A stretch of 55,412 bases of DNA from Candidatus Schekmanbacteria bacterium (GTDB lineage Bacteria; CSSED10-310; JACPHN01), in the NCBI GenBank assembly GCA_016188575.1, contig JACPHN010000046.1, positions 1-55,412 on the forward strand, read 5' to 3'. Below the pieces are notes generated by a model that had not been told where the DNA came from, made no database searches, and worked only from the letters and a program-made list of their open reading frames with translations. Position 1 is the stretch's first letter. The number at the start of each line of letters is the position of its first letter. Made by a program: the position numbers and the translations under genes. Positions 1 through 7,733 of the stretch are shown here, piece after piece.

Positions 1-50
1 CACCCGGAGCGCTATAGCCAGCCCCGCCTTACCCCCGAACCCTTGCCGAT

Positions 51-296
51 TCATGAGACACGTCCTTGCCAACCGCCGTGCGCATCGGCCACTGTCACGC
101 CACCTGCAACGAAGCTCGTCTGGGGGCATGCAACGCAACAGACGCCGAAACCGCGCGTCAGAACCAGCCGGATGGCCTCCAGCACGGTTGACTTGCCGGC
201 ATTGTTCTCACCGATAAGCACCGTCAGGCCGTCAAGCGGCAGATGCAGCGAACGAACGCCACGAAAGTTCTCTATTTTGATATCGGTCAGTTTCAT
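51..296 (-). pseudogene. Truncated OLD-family/RecF-like ATPase, N-terminus only
   Basis: The 81 residues start like overcoming-lysogenization-defect (OLD) family nucleases: a short strand, 'IENFRGV', then the Walker A loop GENNAGKST at about residues 29-37 and the following helix 'VLEAIRLVLTRG'. Homology fades after about residue 50, where the family normally continues through several hundred residues of ATPase core and a TOPRIM nuclease. Here an unrelated tail runs to a stop. The ATG lies 43 bases after the end of the hsdS relic on the same strand, the order often seen in type I restriction loci. It is most likely a dead 5' fragment. A functional 81-residue protein is possible but unlikely, because Walker B and the nuclease are absent. 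Confidence 0.6.
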
Positions 297-338
297 CGGT
301 TCATGTTCCTATTGCCGCAATACGCAAAGCCATCACCT

Positions 339-860
339 TTACAATTCTCCCCGAAAGGCCTGGTCCAGCAGGGCGGGCATGAGGGCTTCGAGGGATGCCG
401 TCGCTTACTGGTGGATGGTTCCGGCGCGTTGGATGCGCCGGAGCAGCTCGCGGAACTCGCGCTGTTGTTCGATCGGCGGGAGTGGGACTTCGATGGCCTC
501 CAGTTTCTTGATGCCAAGGGTTTTGTTGCGGCCCGCCGCGCATGATTTGGAATAGGCGTTTGCTGCCCAGTTCGGAACCCTCGATGGGGTCCTTGTGGAA
601 CGTGCCCTTGCCAAAGAGCGGATGCCGAGCTCCGGATCCCAGGCGCCCGGGTCGATTACCACCGGTCGACAGACGACGGGTGCGACCTCGGCCATGGGGG
701 CTCGGGGGGCGTCCTTGCCGAGCTCGGCGACTCTCTTGAGCAGGAGCACGGTCTGTTCCTCCTCGATTTGTCCGGCCAGCCTTATCGTTTCCTCCGCACG
801 AACGGCTACCTTGCGTAAGGCCGGGGTGACGAGAACACGGCAGGTATCGGCCTCGTTCAT
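339..860 (-). pseudogene. hsdS: Type I restriction specificity subunit (HsdS) C-terminal relic
   Basis: Three reading frames together spell the second half of an HsdS subunit. The first frame holds a coiled coil with 'IEEEQTVLLLKRVAEL' and ends near 'DPELGIRS' (about 620). The next frame continues with 'FGKGTFHKDPIEGSELGSK'. The reading then returns to the first frame with 'LGIKKLEAIEVPLPPIEQQ', and the last piece, 'SLEALMPALLDQAFRGEL', ends at a TAA at 339-341. Between 'GSKRLFQI' and 'NKTLGIKK' most of the target-recognition domain is missing. At least three frame changes plus an internal deletion and a missing N-terminal half make this a clear pseudogene. It starts 26 bases after the attC site on the same strand. 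In life it would have set DNA target choice for a type I restriction-modification complex. Confidence 0.8.
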
Positions 861-885
861 TTATACTCATCCTCGATTGTCATGC

Positions 886-949
886 GCAGAACGCCCTGGT
901 TCAGCGGCGGGCCGCACAGCGGACCGTCCGCTGCAACCGGTTGTTATGC
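886..949 (-). other. Integron attC recombination site
   Basis: Read on the minus strand, a 64-base imperfect palindrome starts with GCATAAC (R'') and ends with GTTCTGC (R'), which pair at 6 of 7 positions. Inside, GGTT-G-CAGCGG pairs with CCGCTG-AACC and leaves one unpaired G, the extrahelical base expected in the L'' arm of attC sites. Length, arm order and the stop codon of the preceding gene two bases before R'' all fit a folded attC recognised by an IntI integrase. The bulge orientation places the cassette genes on the minus strand. Confidence 0.82.
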
Positions 950-950
950 A

Positions 951-1139
951 TCACTCTTTGACGTAGACAGCCAAGTACGTAGTCGTACCCTGACCAATGC
1001 CGAGACATCCGGGTTGCGTGACTTGGAACACAGAATGAAATCTGTAGCCCTCCGCCGCCCTTGACTCAAGCAGTTTCTCGAAATTGGATATCGCCTTACT
1101 CGAGAACTCAGCCCCAATAGACTCTACTTTGTACTTCAC
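951..1139 (-). CDS. DUF4177-like small protein, second gene of an integron cassette
   Basis: A 62-residue protein with the pattern of DUF4177: an opening strand 'MKYKVESIG', a helix 'AISNFEKLLESRAAEGYRF', then a strand 'HSVFQV' and a closing strand 'TTYLAVYVKE'. The function of this family is unknown. The ATG overlaps the end of the upstream yidD-like gene by four bases (ATGA), so the two are probably translationally coupled. The stop lies two bases before the attC R'' box, the usual economy of integron cassettes. The alternative is a spurious reading frame, but the fold pattern, overlap and attC position argue for a real gene. Confidence 0.65.
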   Translation of the reverse strand: MKYKVESIGAEFSSKAISNFEKLLESRAAEGYRFHSVFQVTQPGCLGIGQGTTTYLAVYVKE

Positions 1140-1483
1140 GGATTCCCTCCTTCCTCAATGAATGAATAATCGACGCTCCCATTGCCAGCCCGACAACGAA
1201 TCAGGCGGCGACCAGTCAACTTTAGGCCGCGCCAAAACCCTTGTTGCCGAAAGGCAAGCTCGCTGTAATGAGAACAACACGGTTCGAACACGCACCTGTT
1301 TCGCAATGACCGAGGCGCTGCCCGACGATAGAAACGCAGGACGATTACGGCCAGCCGGGTAAGAAACGGTCCGGAAGGAAGGGAAAGCGCAGAGATTCTA
1401 GCATCTCCTGGCGTCGTTCCAGTAAACTTGCGCTCCACTGACGGCCTAAGTGACTCATCAACGGCGAATTCGAATGTGTCCAT
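1136..1483 (-). CDS. YidD-family membrane protein insertion efficiency factor (cassette-borne)
   Basis: Residues about 42-105 match YidD: 'RLAVIVLRFYRRAAP', then the cysteine-containing core 'CVFEPCCSHYSELAF' and 'GFWRGLKLTGRRLIRC', close to the family pattern of a basic amphipathic N-terminus followed by CRF-P-CS-YA and RL-RC. YidD sits at the inner face of the cytoplasmic membrane and helps YidC insert proteins. Chromosomal yidD normally lies in the rpmH-rnpA-yidC cluster. Here it stands alone behind the cassette boundary GTTATGC (1503-1509), with AGGAG seven bases before the ATG. The 40 N-terminal residues are an extension not usual for the family. The second residue of the motif is C rather than T (PCCS), a small deviation. 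It is probably functional. Confidence 0.72.
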   Translation of the reverse strand: MDTFEFAVDESLRPSVERKFTGTTPGDARISALSLPSGPFLTRLAVIVLRFYRRAAPRSLRNRCVFEPCCSHYSELAFRQQGFWRGLKLTGRRLIRCRAGNGSVDYSFIEEGGNP

Positions 1484-1923
1484 GTTGCTCTCCTACTGTG
1501 ATGCATAACAACAATTAGACCGATCCGGATAAGCTGAAAAACCTGACATTCCTGTCGGCATGACAGGGTACCGATTCATCAGGGTAATCGCAACAACCAG
1601 GCACGCGCGTCGTGGTCTGGTCTGCGGGCCATCTTATGCGGATGCGCATAACAACCTCCTCAGTGCCGCTGCCTCTGGTGCGCGTTGGTGCAATGGCGTC
1701 AGCGGTTTGCCGTGATCCGTAGACATGTCGCGCCACGGCGCCAGCGGTTCCACGCGCGTGATTGCGAGAAATAGCTGCGGTGGCACTGGCTTCCCTGACG
1801 TCATTCTCACTTCGGAAAATGCCTGCCGGGCGTCCGCTGGCGTCATAGTTACGCTTGAGTATGCAGCGGAGCGAAGCGCCGGAGGCATTTTACGGTTTCT
1901 TGCCGACTGGGGCGCCTTACTGC
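1484..1923. other. Gene-poor stretch with two GTTATGC cassette-boundary-like boxes
   Basis: No convincing gene is seen in these 440 bases; the open frames have no recognisable protein pattern. On the minus strand TTGTTATGC occurs at 1503-1511 and again at 1647-1655. The first directly precedes the yidD-like cassette start and so behaves as an R' recombination box, although no matching left arm is clear. The second is preceded by GCGGCACTGAGGAGG, which resembles an L' arm, but its partner arm was not found within a normal attC length. The pair may bound a small gene-less cassette. Confidence 0.35.
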
Positions 1924-2439
1924 TCATCCGGCACCACGGCCGGTCGCTTCGAGCTCCGCGCTCAGCGCCGCGATGGCTTCATCCAGGCTCGCCAGCGCTG
2001 CTTTCAACACCGGCTCATGCCGTTTGCGCAATGCGTCTTCCTCGGCAAGCGACGCGAGGCGATGGAGTAGTTTGGTGCCGCGCGAGACCTGCTCCAGAAT
2101 CGGCGTGTCGATCTCGTGCTCAAGGCCCTGCGGGAGCATGCGCGCGTAGGGTTCCGCGGCTCGGTCGTTGCCCGCGGCGGCGAGCAGATCGCGGCTAATA
2201 GCCCGGACCCCGTCGTCGAATGCCTGGTTGGCGATGTCACGCGCCGCCATCCCGTCGATCTCCGCCCAGGCCGTCTCTTCCCGAGCCCGCGACGCGCTCA
2301 GCAACGCCTGTTGCGCGCCGTTGAACCGGTCGAGGAGATCCGCCAAGCCCAACCCTGACTTCGCCCTTACCCACGCGAGGTGATATCGCCCGTGTCCCAG
2401 ACGCGGCGCACTGCCGGCAGATCGTCCCATCTTGCGCAT
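1924..2439 (-). CDS. Hypothetical helical protein
   Basis: A 171-residue frame with amino-acid use typical of a real soluble helical protein from about residue 20 on: 'GLGLADLLDRFNGAQQALL', then regularly spaced charged and hydrophobic residues to 'SLDEAIAALSAELEATG'. No motif or family is recognised and there is no signal peptide or membrane segment. The N-terminal 15-20 residues look less protein-like, so the true start may be internal, or the gene may have lost its 5' end. It lies between the integron cassette and the BREX relic on the opposite strand, inside the worn accessory zone, and it may itself be a remnant. No function is proposed. Confidence 0.42.
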   Translation of the reverse strand: MRKMGRSAGSAPRLGHGRYHLAWVRAKSGLGLADLLDRFNGAQQALLSASRAREETAWAEIDGMAARDIANQAFDDGVRAISRDLLAAAGNDRAAEPYARMLPQGLEHEIDTPILEQVSRGTKLLHRLASLAEEDALRKRHEPVLKAALASLDEAIAALSAELEATGRGAG

Positions 2440-2776
2440 TCGGTGTGAACCCTCCTGATCGGCGGTATTCCGACGCCACCGGCCCCGTCACGCTGAACCG
2501 CGGCCAGGCAGGTGGGCGCGTGAACATGAAGCACATCCTGGAACGGATCGCAGGATTCTGAAACCTCGTGCGGCCCCGGGGGTGCAGCCAGCCCGCCATC
2601 AGGCAGCCTACTTTTGCCCTTTCGGGCCTTCTGAAGCGTTTCCCCTGGTCTGGGCCGCCTGGGCCGTGCTAAAGTCATGAGCTTCCGTGGAGCCTGTGGC
2701 GGACGCGCAAGCGGCAACCCCATCGCGCATTCCCGTCGTCTGCTTCGGCGACGTCCGCCGCGCCGCCGCAGCCCCA

Positions 2777-3518
2777 GACAGAAAGGAGGTCCTACCCCTC
2801 ATGCTCGACCGCGCCGCCAAGCTCGCCGGCGATGCCGATTTCCTCCAGGCCGCCGAGCTTTTCACCCAAAACCCGAGCTTCGATCTGACCCGCCTCGTGA
2901 GCGATCTGGTGACCGCCGAAGCCGTCCCCTTCCTCGCCGCCTACCGCTACCAGCCGAGCGGTCTGCGCCACCGCGAGATCTGGGAAAAGACCTGGGAGCT
3001 GCAGCGCCGAGAAGACGCGATCGACGCGTGCGCGAACCTCCCCACCGGCCTCCCCCAATACCTCACCGCGGCACAGGCCGCTGCCCGCAAGGCCACGGAA
3101 ATCGGCACCATCCCCGTTCCCCCGAAATACGGGTCCGGTGATTTCCGCAAGACCGCGTACTGGGCACTGCGCGGCAAGCTCGACGTGCCCAAGGAGCGGT
3201 TCATCGGATACCCCGGCGCCGAACGCGGCGTGGATCCCACGCCCGTCATCGGCTGGGCCGGCTGGTCTTATCTCCAAAGAGCCCAGGCCCTCGCCGGCTA
3301 CTACATCCGCATGAAGGAGCAAGAAGGGTTCTCCGCCAAAAAGCTCACGCCCCTGCTCGCCGGGCTCCGCGAGCTCGTCCTCTGGCTCCGCCAGTGGCAC
3401 AACGAGATCGATCCCGCCTATGGTGTCGGCATGGGCGGATTACTTCAACGAATTCGTCTACGAAGAGGCCCGCGGCCTCCACCTGAGCGCAGAGTCGCTG
3501 GCAAGCTGGACACCCTGA
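2777..3518 (+). pseudogene. pglX: C-terminal relic of a BREX PglX adenine methylase
   Basis: From 'DRKEVLPLMLDRAAKLAGD' onward the frame matches the C-terminal region of PglX, the adenine-specific DNA methylase of BREX phage-defence systems: 'FDLTRLVSDLV', 'PSGLRHREIWEKTWELQR', 'IPVPPKYGSGDF', 'LDVPKERFIGYPG', 'GWAGWSYLQRAQAL' and 'YYIRMKEQEG'. The methylase domain, the first several hundred residues of a protein of about 1200, is missing. At about 3437 the frame breaks, and the genuine ending 'YFNEFVYEEARGLHLSAES' continues one frame over to a TGA at 3516-3518. A short frame opens 28 bases later (ATG 3547) but collides with the end of the kinase gene; it may be the start of the next BREX gene. 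No other BREX component is visible. Non-functional. Confidence 0.75.
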
Positions 3519-3704
3519 GCGTCGTCCGGAAGAATCGAGGATCCCGATGAGCAGCGTGATACGCTTCGCCTCGGCGACATCGTCCCCGGGGGGCGACCTC
3601 TTCGACGCGATCATCACCGGCGACAGGGATCTTCGTGATGCGCTTTCTGCGCAGCCCGCAGTCGCCCGGGCGGTAGATTCAGGTGCTGCCGCCGCGCGCG
3701 CCCG

Positions 3705-5375
3705 TCAGCGATGGTGGCCTGCGGGTCCGGCCTCGAACAGCCTGTCGAGGGCGAGCCGGAGCTCCGACACCCCCAGGGGCTTGCGCAGAATGGCGACCGC
3801 CTGCTCTCCGCAGCGAGGCAAACGGCTCACGGCGAGGGCCTCATCGTATCCTGTATAGACGGCGATCCGCAGGTTTGGGTCCATGCCGACAAGCTCGCTG
3901 AACGCCTTGTCGCCGCCGAGCCCCGGCATGTGCAAGTCCAGGACCACGAGGTCGAACGGCAGCGGCGAAGTGCGAACGATGGCCACGGCCTCCTGGCCAT
4001 CGGCCGCCAGCACGCATTCGTAGCCGAGATCGTCGAGCAACTGGCCGAGAACGCCGCGTACCTCGGCGTCGTCATCCACGACCAGGATCCGCCGCCCGTG
4101 CGACGCGCGCGCGAACGCGGAAGCCGGAGCCGACGCGGGAGGGCGCGGACAGGCGGGAAACCACAGGTGCACGGTCGCCCCCGCCCGCGGCTCGCTACGG
4201 GCCTCGATCCAGCCTTCGTTTGCGCGCATGATCCCTTGCGCCGCGGCCAGGCCGAGACCGCGGCCCAGAAACTTCGTTGAGAAGAACGGCTCAAAGATGC
4301 GCTTTCTGACGCTGTCGGTCATGCCGTGACCGGCGTCGCGGACCTGCACGTGCACGTAGCTCCCCGCGGCGAGCTCGAGATCGGGATAGGCGGCCAGCCC
4401 CGTGTCGCTGACCTCGACCAACGCTGCCGAGATGCTTATCGCGTCGAGCGCCGCACCCGCCTCGACGGAGTTTCGCAGGATCTCCGCGAACACGCTGGCG
4501 GCTTGCGCCGGGTCGATGAGGATCGCGTCCAGACCGGCGGGGAGGTCGACGACGGGGGCGCCGACGGCGCTGATGCCGGCGTCACCTGACAGGCGGGCGA
4601 ACGCGACCGCGAGCACTTCGTCAAGGCGGGCCGGCCGCCGTTTCGCGCCGTTACCGCGGGCGTAGCTCAGGAGCTGATTGGTGAGCTCGGACATGCGCGT
4701 CGCCGCGCGGATAATGTGCTCCGAGAGCTTGCGTTCCCGGTCCCGATCCTGGAGCCGCACCTGGAGCAGCTCGCCCGGGCCGAGGACGCAGACGAGCAGG
4801 TTGTTGAACTCGTGAGCCAGGCCCGACGCAAACGTCAACAGGCTGTCGTGCTTTTCCTGCTGGAGTCCTCGCGACAGAAAGCTCCAGAGCTCAGTCATGT
4901 CGTAGGCGAAGACCAGGGCGCCATTCTGCTCGCGGCCATGGGCCATGGGAAGCACGTGGTAAGCCCACTTGCGGCCACTGCGTTCGACGACGTAATCGAG
5001 CAGGCGCGCTTCGCCCGAGAGCAGGATTTCCTCGAGCGCCGCCCGGTCTTCCCAAGGCAGAGAGCGCGCGCCTTCCTCGTCGCCAGACGCCGACTCGGGG
5101 TGCCGGTAGACCACGTGGCCGTATTGGTCCAGGCACACGATTTCCGCGGGCATGGCCGTCAGTGCGTCGAACAACGCGGCGCACTCCGCACACCCACACC
5201 GCTCATCCGCAGGCGACGAGGCGCCGCCGGGCGGGCGCGGAGCCGCGGGTGCCGGCACCCCAGCGGCCGCGTCTCGGAGCTCATATTGCCGCACCACGTC
5301 GCGCAGCCGCCCGACTTCGTCGCGGAGCCCCTCCAATTCGCCCGGCGCAGCCTCGGTCGCATGTCCAGCACTCAC
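3705..5375 (-). CDS. Hybrid sensor histidine kinase with C-terminal receiver domain
   Basis: A 556-residue soluble signalling protein. A short N-terminal coiled coil and a cysteine cluster (CGCAEC) lead into a PAS-like domain (about 60-180), a HisKA dimerisation helix with the phospho-accepting His in 'GLAHEFNNLL' (near 190), an HATPase domain with 'EILRNSVEAG' (N box), 'DAGHGM' (G1) and 'GRGLGLAA' (G2), and a receiver from about 428 with 'VVDDD', phospho-acceptor Asp in 'LVVLDLHMPG' (near 480) and 'LRKP'. No membrane segment is seen. I chose the GTG at 5373-5375, which has GGGAGG eight bases upstream, over the earlier ATG at 5486. It stands alone and is divergent from the Nudix gene. No partner regulator is adjacent. 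Confidence 0.88.
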   Translation of the reverse strand: MSAGHATEAAPGELEGLRDEVGRLRDVVRQYELRDAAAGVPAPAAPRPPGGASSPADERCGCAECAALFDALTAMPAEIVCLDQYGHVVYRHPESASGDEEGARSLPWEDRAALEEILLSGEARLLDYVVERSGRKWAYHVLPMAHGREQNGALVFAYDMTELWSFLSRGLQQEKHDSLLTFASGLAHEFNNLLVCVLGPGELLQVRLQDRDRERKLSEHIIRAATRMSELTNQLLSYARGNGAKRRPARLDEVLAVAFARLSGDAGISAVGAPVVDLPAGLDAILIDPAQAASVFAEILRNSVEAGAALDAISISAALVEVSDTGLAAYPDLELAAGSYVHVQVRDAGHGMTDSVRKRIFEPFFSTKFLGRGLGLAAAQGIMRANEGWIEARSEPRAGATVHLWFPACPRPPASAPASAFARASHGRRILVVDDDAEVRGVLGQLLDDLGYECVLAADGQEAVAIVRTSPLPFDLVVLDLHMPGLGGDKAFSELVGMDPNLRIAVYTGYDEALAVSRLPRCGEQAVAILRKPLGVSELRLALDRLFEAGPAGHHR

Positions 5376-5465
5376 TCGGCCCCTCCCAATTCCGGGTACG
5401 CCACGGGGGATAATGCCTGTGGCTGACGCTTCGGGACCAGAATAGGCCAAAGCAAGCGCGCGCGG

Positions 5466-5488
5466 AAGTGCAAGCAAACGTTGCACTT
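5466..5488. promoter_or_regulatory. 8-bp perfect inverted repeat between divergent genes
   Basis: AAGTGCAA (5466-5473) and TTGCACTT (5481-5488) form a perfect inverted repeat with a 7-base spacer. It lies between the divergent histidine kinase and Nudix genes and looks like a dimeric regulator site. No regulator is identified. Confidence 0.4.
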
Positions 5489-5592
5489 TGGCTTCAAATG
5501 CTTGCTCCCCTCCCTGCCGGCGCGCTTGTCAGAGCACCCGCCGCGGTGGTACCTAGAGGGGAGCGCCCTGCCGCTCCAACCGGGATTTTGCC

Positions 5593-6090
5593 ATGATCTA
5601 CCGCTTCTGCCCGAGCTGCGGAAAGCCTCTCGCCAACGTCGAACGTACCGGACGTACCCGCGCCGTGTGCAGCGATGACGCGTGCGGGTTCGTCCACTGG
5701 AACAACCCCGTACCCGTGGTGGCCGCCTTGCTGGAGCACGAGGGCGCCATCATTCTGGTGCGCGCGCGCGATTGGCCGCAGCACTGGTATGGTTTGGTTA
5801 CGGGCTTTCTGGAGGCGCACGAGGCGCCCGATCAGGCGATCGTCCGGGAAATCAAAGAACAGCTCGACGTCGACGCTACCGTCGTCTCCTTGATCGGAGT
5901 CTATGCCTTTCCAGAAATGAACCAGGCGATCATCGCCTACCATGCGCGCGCTGAGGGGGCAATCACGCTCTCCGACGAGCTCGCGGCGTATCGGTCCGTG
6001 CCACCGGACAAGCTGCGCCCGTGGGCGATGGGCACGGGCCATGCCGTCAAGGACTGGCTCGCCGCCCGTACCGCGGCAGCGGGGCGTTAA
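5593..6090 (+). CDS. Nudix hydrolase with N-terminal zinc ribbon
   Basis: 165 residues. The N-terminus 'YRFCPSCGKPL' followed by 'AVCSDDACGFVHWNNPVPV' is a four-cysteine zinc ribbon as in NudC-type NAD(H) pyrophosphatases. The Nudix helix reads G-FLEAH-E-APDQAIV-REIKEQLDV (about 74-96). It keeps the first Glu and the RE pair, but the second Glu of the EE pair is Gln and the family Gly is Asp. The first Glu after RE is still present, so a metal site is plausible though altered. The protein is about half the length of NudC and lacks its N-terminal domain. The substrate is unknown, probably a nucleoside-diphosphate derivative. It is divergent from the hybrid kinase and monocistronic. Confidence 0.85.
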   Translation: MIYRFCPSCGKPLANVERTGRTRAVCSDDACGFVHWNNPVPVVAALLEHEGAIILVRARDWPQHWYGLVTGFLEAHEAPDQAIVREIKEQLDVDATVVSLIGVYAFPEMNQAIIAYHARAEGAITLSDELAAYRSVPPDKLRPWAMGTGHAVKDWLAARTAAAGR

Positions 6091-6138
6091 GCCTCCGCTC
6101 GTGGCCGCCCATTCAGCGCTACTGTTCACCTCCTGAAG

Positions 6139-6228
6139 CCACCGCCGGTGCGACTGCACGCTGTGCGCAAAGCGCATCACGAAGACCCGCCACCTCGACC
6201 CTCCCGCGCAAGCGGTGGCAGGGGGGTG
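6139..6228 (+). repeat. Dispersed intergenic repeat, copy A
   Basis: About 90 bases opening CCACCGCCGGTGCGACTGCA and continuing through GCGCATCACGAAGACCCGCC to a GC-rich inverted repeat. It is one of four related copies in this window (others at 23990, 29981 and 34620), all intergenic and in the same orientation. Confidence 0.65.
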
Positions 6229-6236
6229 AACAGATC

Positions 6237-7733
6237 CTATTCAGCGGCGGTCGGCCCGACCAGGATCACCAGCCGGCACTGGCGGAGGAGCTCGTTGACC
6301 GCTTCGTCCCGCGCCAGGAGCTGAGCATCACCGTTGGCGATGACGATGTCGGCGTTGCCGGCCCCGGTTACCCCGCGCGCCCGCAGTCGTAGCGGATTGC
6401 GGCCATCTCGCTCAAAAACGCCGAGATCGCCAGCCTCATCGGCGGCCAGGGCGGGTGCGACCATCGCCTCGAGCAAGCGCGCGAGCAGGCCCATCAGCAT
6501 GTTTCGCGCCGGCCACAGGAGGCGGGCTCCGCCTTCGGCTCGCGACGCCAGTAGGAAGCTCGCCAGACCAACAGTGCGCAGCGAGTCCTCGGCGACCGTG
6601 TCAAAGGACGAGAGCGCATCACCCGATTCATCGACGAGCGACGGAAATAAGGAGACGCGCAGATCGGTGCCCGTGGCGTCGACCACCAGACCCGTGTAGG
6701 AACCGGCAGGCAGTGTGGCACTGGCGCTGTCAGCCACCGTGGGTGTGGGTTCAGGCGGCTGCGGCGCTGTGGTAACGCTGGGTTCCGCGGCAGGGGTGGC
6801 GGTTGGCACGGCGGACGGGCCTGCAGCCGTCGCCGGCGCGGCTGCAGTCGCAGCGGGCGTTGCCGCGGATCGCGATACCGCCGGCAGCGAGCGCAGCACT
6901 TCACGGTAGTACAGCGTGGCGAGGCCCGTGACTCCCCACAGCGGTGCGCGCACGGTAAGCGAAAACCGCCCATCCTCGCGACGCTCGCTCCCCGGAACCG
7001 CCTCCGCACCGCGGGAAAAGGCTTCGAGCCGGTACAGGAACAACTTTTCCTTGGCGTCCCCGATCCTTACCCGACCGCGCGCCCGGATTCCCTTCAGCGC
7101 TTCCAGCATGCGGCCCTGGGCGTCGGTGAAGGCGACGCGCTCGAGCGCGGCCTGCGAGATCTCACCCGTGCTCGGCGACACCGCGCGCCCGGTCGCCTCG
7201 ATCCAGCCTTCGCCCCAGTTGATCCTGGCGTCCTCGAGCTCCTGAATTACCGGCTCTCCTGCCGACGCCACGACACCCATATCCTGGCGACTGGAAATGA
7301 TTGCGCTGGGAAGCACGACATCAGCTTCCAGGAGCAGATGATACATCTTCCCTTGAGCTTCCTCGGACAGAATGCGCTGACTCACGATCTGGCTTTCCGA
7401 CGTGACGCGCACTCGGCGGTGGTCAGGCATGGACTCGACGTCGACGTAGGCGCCCGCCGCCCAGAGAACCGCGTTGCGCTTGGCGTCGTTCAGCGCAACG
7501 GTGCGGGCAACCGCAACGTTGCCACCGCGTATCGGCGCCACACCCTCCGCGACTGCGGTGGCGACCGGGGCCGGCGCCGCGTCCGCCGGGGCACTGAATC
7601 CCGCCGCCAAGGACCAGAGCAGCGCCAGCACCCATGCCCGCCGACCGCTACACACGCAGCCGGCGGCCCGCAGATAAGAGCTCCGTTTCTCGCCTACACC
7701 CAGCTTCACCGAATACCTTCGCGCCGAGCTCAT
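6237..7733 (-). CDS. Exported LPP20/FlgT-like domain protein
   Basis: 498 residues with an N-terminal export signal (hydrophobic run 'AWVLALLWSLAAGFSAPADA', about 33-52). The next segment, 'AEGVAPIRGGNVAVARTVAL' with 'NDAKRNAVLWAAGAYVDVES', matches the FlgT-N/LPP20-type fold of secreted bacterial proteins. A second alpha/beta module follows ('WIEATGRAVSP...SQAALERVAFTDAQGRML'), then a Pro/Ala/Thr-rich linker (about 295-345) and a C-terminal module with 'SYTGLVVDATGTDLRVSLFP' and 'ADIVIANGDAQLLARDEAVN'. This organisation resembles LPP20-family envelope proteins of unknown biochemical role. The start ATG overlaps the stop of the upstream oligopeptidase gene (7730-7733, ATGA), so the two are probably coupled. 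Confidence 0.7.
   Translation of the reverse strand: MSSARRYSVKLGVGEKRSSYLRAAGCVCSGRRAWVLALLWSLAAGFSAPADAAPAPVATAVAEGVAPIRGGNVAVARTVALNDAKRNAVLWAAGAYVDVESMPDHRRVRVTSESQIVSQRILSEEAQGKMYHLLLEADVVLPSAIISSRQDMGVVASAGEPVIQELEDARINWGEGWIEATGRAVSPSTGEISQAALERVAFTDAQGRMLEALKGIRARGRVRIGDAKEKLFLYRLEAFSRGAEAVPGSERREDGRFSLTVRAPLWGVTGLATLYYREVLRSLPAVSRSAATPAATAAAPATAAGPSAVPTATPAAEPSVTTAPQPPEPTPTVADSASATLPAGSYTGLVVDATGTDLRVSLFPSLVDESGDALSSFDTVAEDSLRTVGLASFLLASRAEGGARLLWPARNMLMGLLARLLEAMVAPALAADEAGDLGVFERDGRNPLRLRARGVTGAGNADIVIANGDAQLLARDEAVNELLRQCRLVILVGPTAAE

Noticed and set aside
1634-1927. Minus-strand frame of 97 codons
   Set aside because: No protein-like pattern, and it crosses the GTTATGC box; more likely non-coding DNA around a cassette boundary.
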